Made by a program: the position numbers and the translations under genes. The notes beneath the pieces are model-generated. The model searched no databases, was not told the origin of the DNA, and saw nothing but the letters and a program-made list of their open reading frames with translations. Below, one piece after another: positions 45,813 to 53,809 of a DNA stretch of 64,000 nt (position 1 is the stretch's first letter; each line of letters begins with the position of its first letter). Origin of the DNA: Lyngbya aestuarii BL J (GTDB taxonomy: Bacteria > Cyanobacteriota > Cyanobacteriia > Cyanobacteriales > Microcoleaceae); the NCBI RefSeq assembly GCF_000478195.2, contig NZ_AUZM01000028.1:1-64000 (forward strand), in the 5' to 3' direction.

Positions 45813-46514
45813 TTGGTTCCTATACATGACGAAAATCCAGTTAGTATTACGCCTTGGATAACGAGGGTGTTGATTTTAGCCAATATTATCTTCTTTATTG
45901 TTGAGTTAGGGTTAGACCCAGAACAACTTGAAGATTTTTTCTATACTTGGGCATTTGTCCCTTGTCAACTGACGAATTCTTGTCCGGTTGCGCTGCCGGG
46001 TTCTCCTTTTCCCGAATGGATTACTTTGATTACGTCTCAATTTCTGCACGGGGGTTTTGGACATATTATCGGGAATATGCTCTATCTTGCTATTTTTGGG
46101 AATAATGTTGAAGATTGTTTAGGTCATTTTAAGTTTCTGATTTTTTACATTGTTTGTGGGATGTTGGCGGCTTTGACTCAAGGCTTTTTTGCACCCGATT
46201 CCGCCATACCAACATTGGGAGCAAGTGGGGCAATTGCAGGGGTTTTAGGAGCCTATATTATTCGTTTTCCTCGCGCTAAAATTACGCTTTTGCCCTTTTT
46301 ATTGATTCCGATTCCCGTTCGTTTATCTGCAATTTTCTTTCTCGGATTTTGGTTTGTGACGCAGTTGATGAATGGGGTAGCAAGCCTAAATGTGGATGCC
46401 GTGATGGGTTCTGAACCGGGAGGAGTTGCATACTGGGCGCACGCAGGTGGATTTGTGTTTGGAGCAATTTTAGGCCCGATATTGGGGTTATTTTCTGGGC
46501 CAAAACCGCGTTAG
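45813..46514 (+). CDS. Rhomboid-family intramembrane serine protease
   Basis: Rhomboids cleave transmembrane helices with a Ser-His dyad. This product of about 233 residues has six or more transmembrane segments, HGGFGHIIGNMLYLAIFG, the catalytic Ser in PTLGASGAIAG, and His in AYWAHAGGF. A longer frame starts at a GTG at 45801, but relatives begin VPIHDENP, and GAGGTG (45803-45808) is an ideal ribosome binding site for a TTG at 45813, so that start is chosen. It is divergent from the 1209-residue gene. Confidence 0.93.
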   Translation: MVPIHDENPVSITPWITRVLILANIIFFIVELGLDPEQLEDFFYTWAFVPCQLTNSCPVALPGSPFPEWITLITSQFLHGGFGHIIGNMLYLAIFGNNVEDCLGHFKFLIFYIVCGMLAALTQGFFAPDSAIPTLGASGAIAGVLGAYIIRFPRAKITLLPFLLIPIPVRLSAIFFLGFWFVTQLMNGVASLNVDAVMGSEPGGVAYWAHAGGFVFGAILGPILGLFSGPKPR

Positions 46515-46617
46515 ATTTGGGTAAACGGTGTTCAGATTCAGGAGAATAGACCCGCTTTTCTGCATCTCTAGCGGGTCAGAAAGAATAGACTGAGAACTCC
46601 TATTTGACTTAACAATT

Positions 46618-47091
46618 TTATTGACAACCTTCAACCTGAATTGTATAACTATGTCCAATTGCATTCTTCCCACCAACATTTAAGTTAACTTGAAAAGGAA
46701 GATCACCAGGACGAGGGCGACCTGTCATTTGTTGAGATTCATTCGGTTCCAATCTTACCGTTTCATCAAAGACTCTATCGGCTGTTCCATCACTATATTT
46801 AAGGAACATTTGAATTTTAAATGGAGCAGGGTCTTCAGAAGCGGATTGAATCGTACCAATAAAGTATCGATAACTCGCATTACCTGAAATCGCAAAGTCA
46901 GTATCCCAATTTCCTCGAAAACCTACCGGAACAAACGGAAGAATACCTGCATTGGGGGCAGAAACTCGTTTTGTCACCGATGTTCCTTCTCCTTTAACAA
47001 CCGCTAAAGGTGTACAATTTTGAGCGTTAACAGGTACACTGAAACTGAATACTAAGGCTAAGGTTCCCCAGAGGATATGAGGTTTAATCAT
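46618..47091 (-). CDS. Small exported beta-rich protein, unknown function
   Basis: A 157-residue protein with a signal peptide (about 1-23, ending VNAQ), two Cys (near 26 and 156) and a beta-rich domain (APNAGILPFVPVGFRGNWDTDFAISGN, YRYFIGTIQSAS, VRLEPNESQQM, YTIQVEGC). Likely periplasmic or outer surface. No family is recognised and the role is unknown. It converges with the rhomboid gene. Confidence 0.8.
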   Translation of the reverse strand: MIKPHILWGTLALVFSFSVPVNAQNCTPLAVVKGEGTSVTKRVSAPNAGILPFVPVGFRGNWDTDFAISGNASYRYFIGTIQSASEDPAPFKIQMFLKYSDGTADRVFDETVRLEPNESQQMTGRPRPGDLPFQVNLNVGGKNAIGHSYTIQVEGCQ

Positions 47092-47404
47092 AACAGTTCT
47101 CCTAAGCGTTGGTCTAGGTTGATTATATCATTTAAAATCGGTTTAATCTAAAATTTTGGTTTGTTTTAAGTTTATTTAAAGCTTATTTTTAAAGATATTT
47201 TTTGTGAGTGAGTTCAATCTCTTTCTAACATAAAAGCCCATCTTAAAATGTTGCAATTTTTACCAAAATTTTATTTTTAGATGACTCAATGTTTTTGTTT
47301 CAAGACTTCTCTCAGGTAAAGAGAACGAATTCAATTAATATTCCGTGAAAAAGTCGATGAGATGCGCTAAACTCTGAACAGTAAAACTATGACAACAAAA
47401 AACT
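47092..47404. other. AT-rich intergenic region between divergent genes
   Basis: About 313 bases between a minus-strand secreted-protein gene and a plus-strand hydrolase gene. The promoters must lie here. No tRNA, repeat, palindrome or short gene was recognised. Confidence 0.55.
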
Positions 47405-48289
47405 ATGCGTCGGTTCTTAGGACTTGCTTTAGTTATCTTTTTAGGAATCCTATTGTGGGGAAATCAATACTCAGGTAACGCGAGTGAGAACCCAACTCCA
47501 GATCCAGTTATCCAGATGTGGAGATCTCATCAGCAAGATCTTCCGATTTCTTCTCCTCTGGTTGCGGTTGAACCGAGTCAACCTGTTGAGACAAATTCAG
47601 TCACCTATGGAAGTTTAAATAATCAAGATTTAGTGGGATATCTTGCTCGTCCAGCACAAGCTGAGGAGTCTTTACCGGGTTTAATTATTATCCATGAATG
47701 GTGGGGACTCAATGATAATATTAAAATGATGACTGAACGACTCGCCGGAGAAGGTTATGTAGCTTTAGCTGTTGATTTGTATGAAGGAAAAGTTGGGGAT
47801 ACTCCCGAACAAGCCAGAGAATTAGTGACCGCAGCGAGAAATAATGAACAACAGTTAAAAAATAATATTCGTCAAGCTTATCAATATTTAGAACAAGAAC
47901 AAAATGTACCCAAAATTGGGAGTATAGGTTGGTGTTTTGGGGGAAGTTGGTCACTAAACACAGCATTGCTTTTTCCTAAAGAACTCGATGCTACCGTCAT
48001 TTATTATGGAGGTGGAATTGAAACCAATCCGAATCAACTTAAAGCTTTAGAAATGCCCATTTTAGGAATTTTTGGAGAACTTGATGATAATCCTTCTGTA
48101 GAAACAGTTCGTCAGTTTGAAACGGCGTTAAAAGATTTAGGAAAGTCACCCGAAATCTACATCTATGAAAATGCAGATCATGCTTTTGCAAATCCTTCGG
48201 GTACTCGTTATAATGCCGAAGCTGCTGAAGATGCTTGGAAAAAGACAATTACCTTCCTAAATCAGCATTTAAAATCGGTTGCAAATTAA
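47405..48289 (+). CDS. Exported dienelactone hydrolase family protein
   Basis: A 294-residue alpha/beta hydrolase with an N-terminal signal or anchor (about 1-28). The dienelactone hydrolase pattern is present: IHEWWGLNDNIKMMTERLAGEGYVALAVDLYEG, the nucleophile Cys177 in IGWCFGGSW, an acidic residue in FGELDDNPS and His in ENADHAFANP. The substrate is unknown. The DoxX gene lies 137 bases downstream on the same strand. Confidence 0.93.
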   Translation: MRRFLGLALVIFLGILLWGNQYSGNASENPTPDPVIQMWRSHQQDLPISSPLVAVEPSQPVETNSVTYGSLNNQDLVGYLARPAQAEESLPGLIIIHEWWGLNDNIKMMTERLAGEGYVALAVDLYEGKVGDTPEQARELVTAARNNEQQLKNNIRQAYQYLEQEQNVPKIGSIGWCFGGSWSLNTALLFPKELDATVIYYGGGIETNPNQLKALEMPILGIFGELDDNPSVETVRQFETALKDLGKSPEIYIYENADHAFANPSGTRYNAEAAEDAWKKTITFLNQHLKSVAN

Positions 48290-48425
48290 TCACTCAGAAT
48301 ATCCAGACTCTCTATATAATGTTATTATGAGTGAGTGTGAATAATCCAATAAACTGATATTTTGAACCAATCTCGGGAAAGCAAGTCAATAGTTATAGAA
48401 GATAACATCTACTCCCAGTAAAACC

Positions 48426-48866
48426 ATGAAATTTAACGAGACTCCGATTTTACTTCGTCGTCAGGATATCATCTTAGCTTACACCCTGTTACGTCTGGTA
48501 TTTGGGATTAACTTTATGGTACATGGGTTAGTCCGAATTGGTAATATTCCTGGCTTTGTAGCCTCCCAAGTGGCTTTGTATGAAGGATTACCTATCCCTG
48601 AGTTTATGATTTCAATTCCTGCTTTTTTTATTCCCATCGTTGAATTAATTGCGGGTGTTTTAATGATTATTGGCTTTCAGACTCGTAATGCAATTATTGC
48701 CAGTTTTGTGTTAATGCTTCCTTTAATGTTTGGAGTTTGCTTGCTTCAGAAATGGGATACAGCCTCCTCACAATTAATTTATTGTGTTGTGTTGTTTATC
48801 TTGTTAGCGGGTTACACTTTTAACCAAATTTCTATTGATAGCTGGCTCAGAAGTCGTAAGAATTAA
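48426..48866 (+). CDS. DoxX family membrane protein
   Basis: A 146-residue protein with four hydrophobic segments and the DoxX pattern (LLRLVFGINFMVHGLVRIGN, FFIPIVELIAGVLMIIGFQTR). DoxX-like proteins are small membrane proteins of uncertain role in redox or oxygen metabolism. It is followed by a terminator at 48894-48923. Confidence 0.85.
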   Translation: MKFNETPILLRRQDIILAYTLLRLVFGINFMVHGLVRIGNIPGFVASQVALYEGLPIPEFMISIPAFFIPIVELIAGVLMIIGFQTRNAIIASFVLMLPLMFGVCLLQKWDTASSQLIYCVVLFILLAGYTFNQISIDSWLRSRKN

Positions 48867-48893
48867 AAGCTTAAACTTATTAGAGATTATTCA

Positions 48894-48923
48894 GGGAGAA
48901 GCCCAGATCATTCTCCCTTTTTT
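48894..48923 (+). terminator. Rho-independent terminator after doxX
   Basis: GGGAGAA (48894-48900) pairs with TTCTCCC (48911-48917) around a 10-base loop, followed by TTTTTT (48918-48923). It closes the dienelactone hydrolase/DoxX transcript. Confidence 0.8.
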
Positions 48924-49077
48924 CTTCCTGTTAAAACTCCAATGGCTTGCGGAATAGTTCGAGGTACGGTATAACTTTAAGAAACCAACTCTGTTCCAGT
49001 CACAATTAATTGAGTTGAACCACCACAATCAAGCATCATCACTTTTTCCTGCATAACCTGTGGTGATTAATTTTCCA

Positions 49078-49236
49078 TCTTGGGTTAAAACAAAACCGAT
49101 AGAACAGTGGAATGTTGGTCGAGAATTTCGTCGTCGTTTGAAGCGAAGATTTGATCAAGTCGGAATTTCAATTGGTGTTCCTCGCTTGGAACTACAACCT
49201 AACTCTAATGGAAAAGAAATTAACCTTAAAGCATAA
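49078..49236 (+). pseudogene. C-terminal fragment of a mechanosensitive channel (MscS-like) gene
   Basis: In one frame the DNA reads VKTKPIEQWNVGREFRRRLK, then RRFDQVGISIGVPRLELQPN and a stop at 49234-49236. The motif GREFRRRLKxxFDxxGIxIxxPxxE is the conserved C-terminal end of MscS-family channels. Nothing upstream encodes the rest of a channel: the preceding minus-strand sequence (48910-49080) contains a different relic with frame breaks (FVLTQDGKLITTGYAGK, then LDCGGSTQLIVTGTE). The stretch is a scar of lost or rearranged genes. Confidence 0.6.
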
Positions 49237-49740
49237 TTTAGTTTTTACTTCTGATCATTTTGATACATTTTATTTGACTTAAAAAATTAACAATTTAAAG
49301 AGTGAGTCTATGGTGTTCAAGTGAGTTAAAATCTAAAAAATCTCTAAAATTTACCGCTCTCAAAAATATCAAAGTTTCAAATGTTATGATTGAGTTTCAA
49401 TAAAAATCTAGAGTCAGTAAACCTGTTAGAATAGCGCATCTCATCCTTTAAGTTAACTCATGGCAGATATCAGGAATTTATACCTATGACTTTAGAGCAA
49501 AAAAGTTCACTCTGTTACAATTTTTTGGCAATTCTGCTAGGCTGAAGAAATATGCTCGTATACCGCGCTTGACTTCCTCACAACGAACTGAGCCTTCAGC
49601 TTGTGTATCAAAAAACTCCCCCCATCTGGGTTTAGTCGTTTTGTTACTAGAGAACCAAAGGTACATTCTCTATTGATCCTGAAGCGGTATTCAGCTTGTT
49701 TCACACGCACAGACACCGACCTACTCATCCAACACCTGAC
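49237..49740. other. Gene-poor region upstream of the P-type ATPase
   Basis: About 500 bases without a recognisable gene. Minus-strand frames of 60-70 codons (49484-49749) have no recognised family and run into the ATPase start, so I do not call them. The region is AT-rich up to about 49480, then more balanced. A TTG at 49696 extends the ATPase frame by 15 codons rich in His and Pro. Confidence 0.5.
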
Positions 49741-52638
49741 ATGAACCACCTCAAAGGACTAACATCCGTAGAAGTTGAGGCGAGTCGCCAAGCTCACGGC
49801 TCCAATATTCTCACACCGCCTGAACGTGATCCGATTTGGAAACAGTTTTTAGAAAAATTTGATGATCCGATCATTAGAATTTTAATTACTGCTGCAATTA
49901 TCGCCATTGTAGTCGGTATTTTTGAAGGAAATGCTCTAGAAGGATTCGGTATTATTGTCGCTATTTTACTGGCAACAACCGTTGCTTTTCTCAACGAATA
50001 TAAAGCCAATCAAGAATTTAATATCCTCAATCAAATGAATGACGAAGTTCCAATTAAAGTCATTCGAGATGATAGCTTTACAACCGTCCCCAAAAAAGAT
50101 ATTGTGATCGGAGACATTGTTTTAGTGGAATTAGGCGAAGAAATTCCGGCTGATGCTCGAATTTTAGATGCTGTTTCTCTAAAGGTTAATGAAGCGAACT
50201 TAACGGGGGAATCGGCTTCTGTCAATAAAGTCACCGTGGCAACTTCCGATGATTGGCACGAAGATTTAGCTTATCCTCCGGATCAAGTTCTTCGAGGAAC
50301 CTATGTCACCGATGGACATGGAGTTCTTGAAGTTATTGCAGTTGGAGATCACACCGAAATTGGTAAAACAGCACGTTCTGTAGCGACACAAAGTGATGTA
50401 GAAACCCCGTTAAATTTACAACTTGATCGTCTTAGCCGCTTAATTGGAGTCTTAGGATTAGCGATCGCCATTTTGATTGATATTGCTCTGATTGTACGCG
50501 GAATAATCACAGGTGAACTCAATCTCACGTTCTCCCAATGGTACATCATCACTTCTTTGTTTGGGAGTCTAACAATTGCTCTGATTCCCGTTTGGATGCC
50601 AATCGTTTCTGATGGTTTAGAACTCGCAGGAATTGATCAAAAATCTTCCGAAGACTCTGAAGAAAATAACTGGAGCGAGACTTTAAAAACCTTAAGTTTA
50701 GGATGTCTTCTATTCGCCACAACGACCGGAATTGGCTATGGATTAAACTGGATTTCAGGTTCTCCGACGCAATGGATACCGACTTCAGTCGCGGCTGAAT
50801 TTCTCACCTATTTTATGATTGCTGTTGCCGTGATTGTGGTTGCAGTTCCAGAAGGATTAGCTCTTAGCGTTACCCTAAGTTTGGGTTATAGCATGGAAAA
50901 AATGGCGAAACAAAATAATCTTGTTCGTCGAATGCACGCCTGTGAAACGATTGGAGCGACAACCGTTATTTGTTCAGATAAAACAGGAACATTAACACTC
51001 AATCAAATGCGAGTGAGTAATTATGATTTTCCTTGTTTATGGAATAGTTCAGCCAAAGAAAATCCTCTCCTCGTTGAAGCCATTACAGCGAATAGTACCG
51101 CTAACCTCGAACGTCATCCCGGAGAAGCTTCTCACCCTTTAGGAAATCCCACAGAAGGCGCTTTATTACTGTGGTTAGCAGATTTTTCTGTTGATTATGT
51201 CACCTCTCGTGAACAGTTTGTTGTCACCCATCAACTTGCATTTACCTCCGAACGCAAGTACATGACAACTTTAGGAATTTCTCCCTCGACAGGTCGTTCG
51301 GTTCTTCATATTAAAGGCGCACCGGATATCTTGCTCTCCCATTGCAACCAAATTCTAACCCCCGAAGGTGTAACTTCTATTCAACTCCAAGAAAGAAATG
51401 AACTCTTAGAGGAGTTAAGACTTTATGAGTCGATGGGAAAACGAACCCTAGCATTTGCCTATATTCCTGAACCCACAATCCAACAACAAGATGTCAAATT
51501 AGAAGAACATGAAGACATGATTTGGTTGGGATTTGTTGCGATTGCTGACCCCGTTAGGCCAGAAGTTCCAGAAGCAGTACGAGAATGTTTGAAGGCGGGA
51601 ATTAGTGTGAAAATGATTACAGGGGATAGTTTATTAACGGCTCAACAAATTGCTCAACAAATTGGCATTGCAACTCAAGATGATAGTCCCGATGTTTATA
51701 TTATGGGTTCACAATTGCGTTTGATGGATGATGAAACCGCTCAATCTGTTTTGCAAAATGCGAAAGTCATTGCTCGGGTTCGTCCTCAAGATAAACAGCG
51801 AATTGTACAACTTTTACAAGCAAGAGGTGAAGTAGTAGCTGTCACCGGAGATGGAACCAATGATGCGTCGGCGTTATCACAAGCTCAAGTCGGTTTAGCA
51901 ATGGGAAGTGGCACGTTTGTCTGTAAAGAAGCGAGTGATATTATATTACTGGATAATTCTTTTGGTAGTGTCGAACGAGCCGTATTATGGGGGCGTTCAC
52001 TGTATCAAAATATTCAGAAATTTATTCTGTTTCAACTCACTATTAATGTCGCCGCTTGTGGGATTGCATTGTTAGGGCCATTTATTGGGATTGATTTACC
52101 CTTAACCGTCACTCAATTACTCTGGGTAAACTTAATTATGGATACCTTCGCCGCCTTAGCATTAGCCACAGAACCCCCGAGTCAAAAGGTGATGGAAATG
52201 CCGCCTCGGGATTCGCAAGCATTTATTATTTCTAAACCGATGGCAACCAGTATCTTTAGTGTTGGGCTAATTTTTCTGGTGTTTCTGATTGGATTTTTAG
52301 TTTACATTCAGCGAGATCAAGTTATTACTCCCTATGAATTGTCACTGTTTTTTACAACCTTTGTGATGTTGCAATTCTGGAATTTATTTAATGCAAGATG
52401 TTTTGGTTTGAAGCAGTCAGCTTTTAGCAATCTCTTTTCAAATTTGAGTTTTGTTGGCATTGCAGTTGTTATTTTAATCGGTCAAATTTTGATGGTTCAG
52501 TTTGGCGGAGAAGTCTTTAGAACAGTTCCACTCTGTTTAACCGACTGGCTAATCATTATTGGTGGCACTTCAATTGTTCTGTGGATAGGTGAGATTAGTC
52601 GATTTTTTGCTCGTCGATTAACAGTAAGTCAAAGTTAA
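49741..52638 (+). CDS. Calcium-type cation-transporting P-type ATPase
   Basis: A 965-residue P2-type (SERCA/PMCA-like) ion pump. Motifs in order: NLTGESASVNK (TGES), the transmembrane-4 ion site VVAVPEGLAL, the phosphorylated Asp413 in CSDKTGTLTLNQM, and the hinge TGDGTNDASAL (usual form TGDGVNDAPAL, so Pro is Ser). A region of about 80 residues between the helices before PEGL (QWYIITSL to SVAAEF) adds hydrophobic segments and a charged loop, beyond the usual pump. Ca2+ is the likely ion but not certain. A TTG start at 49696 is possible. It is followed by an SDR gene after 25 bases. Confidence 0.93.
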   Translation: MNHLKGLTSVEVEASRQAHGSNILTPPERDPIWKQFLEKFDDPIIRILITAAIIAIVVGIFEGNALEGFGIIVAILLATTVAFLNEYKANQEFNILNQMNDEVPIKVIRDDSFTTVPKKDIVIGDIVLVELGEEIPADARILDAVSLKVNEANLTGESASVNKVTVATSDDWHEDLAYPPDQVLRGTYVTDGHGVLEVIAVGDHTEIGKTARSVATQSDVETPLNLQLDRLSRLIGVLGLAIAILIDIALIVRGIITGELNLTFSQWYIITSLFGSLTIALIPVWMPIVSDGLELAGIDQKSSEDSEENNWSETLKTLSLGCLLFATTTGIGYGLNWISGSPTQWIPTSVAAEFLTYFMIAVAVIVVAVPEGLALSVTLSLGYSMEKMAKQNNLVRRMHACETIGATTVICSDKTGTLTLNQMRVSNYDFPCLWNSSAKENPLLVEAITANSTANLERHPGEASHPLGNPTEGALLLWLADFSVDYVTSREQFVVTHQLAFTSERKYMTTLGISPSTGRSVLHIKGAPDILLSHCNQILTPEGVTSIQLQERNELLEELRLYESMGKRTLAFAYIPEPTIQQQDVKLEEHEDMIWLGFVAIADPVRPEVPEAVRECLKAGISVKMITGDSLLTAQQIAQQIGIATQDDSPDVYIMGSQLRLMDDETAQSVLQNAKVIARVRPQDKQRIVQLLQARGEVVAVTGDGTNDASALSQAQVGLAMGSGTFVCKEASDIILLDNSFGSVERAVLWGRSLYQNIQKFILFQLTINVAACGIALLGPFIGIDLPLTVTQLLWVNLIMDTFAALALATEPPSQKVMEMPPRDSQAFIISKPMATSIFSVGLIFLVFLIGFLVYIQRDQVITPYELSLFFTTFVMLQFWNLFNARCFGLKQSAFSNLFSNLSFVGIAVVILIGQILMVQFGGEVFRTVPLCLTDWLIIIGGTSIVLWIGEISRFFARRLTVSQS

Positions 52639-52663
52639 TTTATTGGATGAATGAATTTTAACC

Positions 52664-53425
52664 ATGATTGATTTAACCGGAAAAGTTATTTTGGTAACAG
52701 GAGGAAGTCAGGGCATTGGGGCAGCAACAGTAAAAATCTTAAACCAAGCCGGAGCAAATGTCATTCTCCACTATGGAAATAGTCAAGAAAAAGCTGAAGA
52801 AATTGTACAAAATTTAGGGGAAGAATCTTGTTATTTAGTTCAGGAAAATTTAGCCGAAAAAAATGCAGCAATTGACTTATGGAAACAAGCGATTTCATGG
52901 AAAGGAAAAATAGATGTCATTGTCAATAATGCCGGAATAATTGTTCCCGCGAGTATTAATGATGAATTAGAAACTTGGAACCAAACTTGGCAACAAACAC
53001 TGCAAGTCAATGTCATTGCGGTGGCTGACTTGTGTCGAGAAGCCATTCATCATTTTAAACAACAAAACGGCGGAATCATCATTAATATTGCTAGTCGTGC
53101 AGCCTTTCGGGGCGATACACCCGACTATATTCATTACGCCGCTTCTAAAGGAGGAGTTATTTCTCTGACTCGAAGTATCGCTAGAGGGTTTGCCCAGGAT
53201 AATATTTTAGCCTATGCAATTGCTCCCGGTTTTGTTCGCACTGATCGAATTATTGATACTGCGATTCAAGCCTACGGAGAAGCAAACCTCACCAAAGATA
53301 TTCCAATGGGTGAAATGGCATCGCCCGAAGATGTTGGTTATGTTGTGGCGTTTTTGGCGTCAGGTTTATCTCCCCATACGACTGGAACGACAATTGATAT
53401 TAACGGCGCTTCCTACGTTCGTTAA
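52664..53425 (+). CDS. Short-chain dehydrogenase/reductase
   Basis: A 253-residue NAD(P)-dependent oxidoreductase of the classical SDR type: TGGSQGIG (residues 13-20, cofactor site), NNAG, the catalytic Ser in NIASRAAF, Tyr and Lys in YAASK, and a typical C-terminal end TGTTIDINGASYVR. The substrate cannot be read from the sequence; FabG-like ketoacyl reductases are relatives. It is 25 bases downstream of the P-type ATPase. Confidence 0.94.
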   Translation: MIDLTGKVILVTGGSQGIGAATVKILNQAGANVILHYGNSQEKAEEIVQNLGEESCYLVQENLAEKNAAIDLWKQAISWKGKIDVIVNNAGIIVPASINDELETWNQTWQQTLQVNVIAVADLCREAIHHFKQQNGGIIINIASRAAFRGDTPDYIHYAASKGGVISLTRSIARGFAQDNILAYAIAPGFVRTDRIIDTAIQAYGEANLTKDIPMGEMASPEDVGYVVAFLASGLSPHTTGTTIDINGASYVR

Positions 53426-53509
53426 TTTGTCTTAAAAGCTTGTCATTTAGAGCTGATCATTTATAATGTTGGCTTGATTAATCTTTATGGGGAGTCACAT
53501 CAATTCAAA

Positions 53510-53788
53510 ATGTCTAATCTCAGCAAAATTTACTGTTTTCGGGCAAGTTACGAAGCCTCAATTGACTTAGATATCAATAACTTACCCGATTGGTTATCTG
53601 TCGCAATTAATTGGCAAGGATATCGGATTTCCACTCTCCCTTGGATTGCTAATGTTGCCCGTTTGCTCGGAAATCTAAATATTGAAGATCATCCCACCAG
53701 TTGGAAATCCTATCTGGAAAGTTTAGGGTTTAGAAATGTAACTCCGATATCGTGTGAAGATTTTCATGAGGATACATTGTACTGTTAA
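53510..53788 (+). CDS. Small unknown protein
   Basis: A 92-residue soluble protein (MSNLSKIYCFRASYEASIDL...) with a Trp-rich centre (LPDWLSVAINWQGYRISTLPW) and a Cys-containing end. A TTG start 36 bases upstream is possible. No family recognised. It lies just downstream of the SDR gene on the same strand, then the next gene is convergent, with only 21 bases between the stops. Confidence 0.65.
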   Translation: MSNLSKIYCFRASYEASIDLDINNLPDWLSVAINWQGYRISTLPWIANVARLLGNLNIEDHPTSWKSYLESLGFRNVTPISCEDFHEDTLYC

Positions 53789-53809
53789 TGGGTTGAAATT
53801 CAGTTAGAA

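Noticed and set aside
49537-49749. 70-codon minus-strand frame upstream of the P-type ATPase
   Set aside because: It overlaps the ATPase start, has no known family and a basic, random-looking composition.
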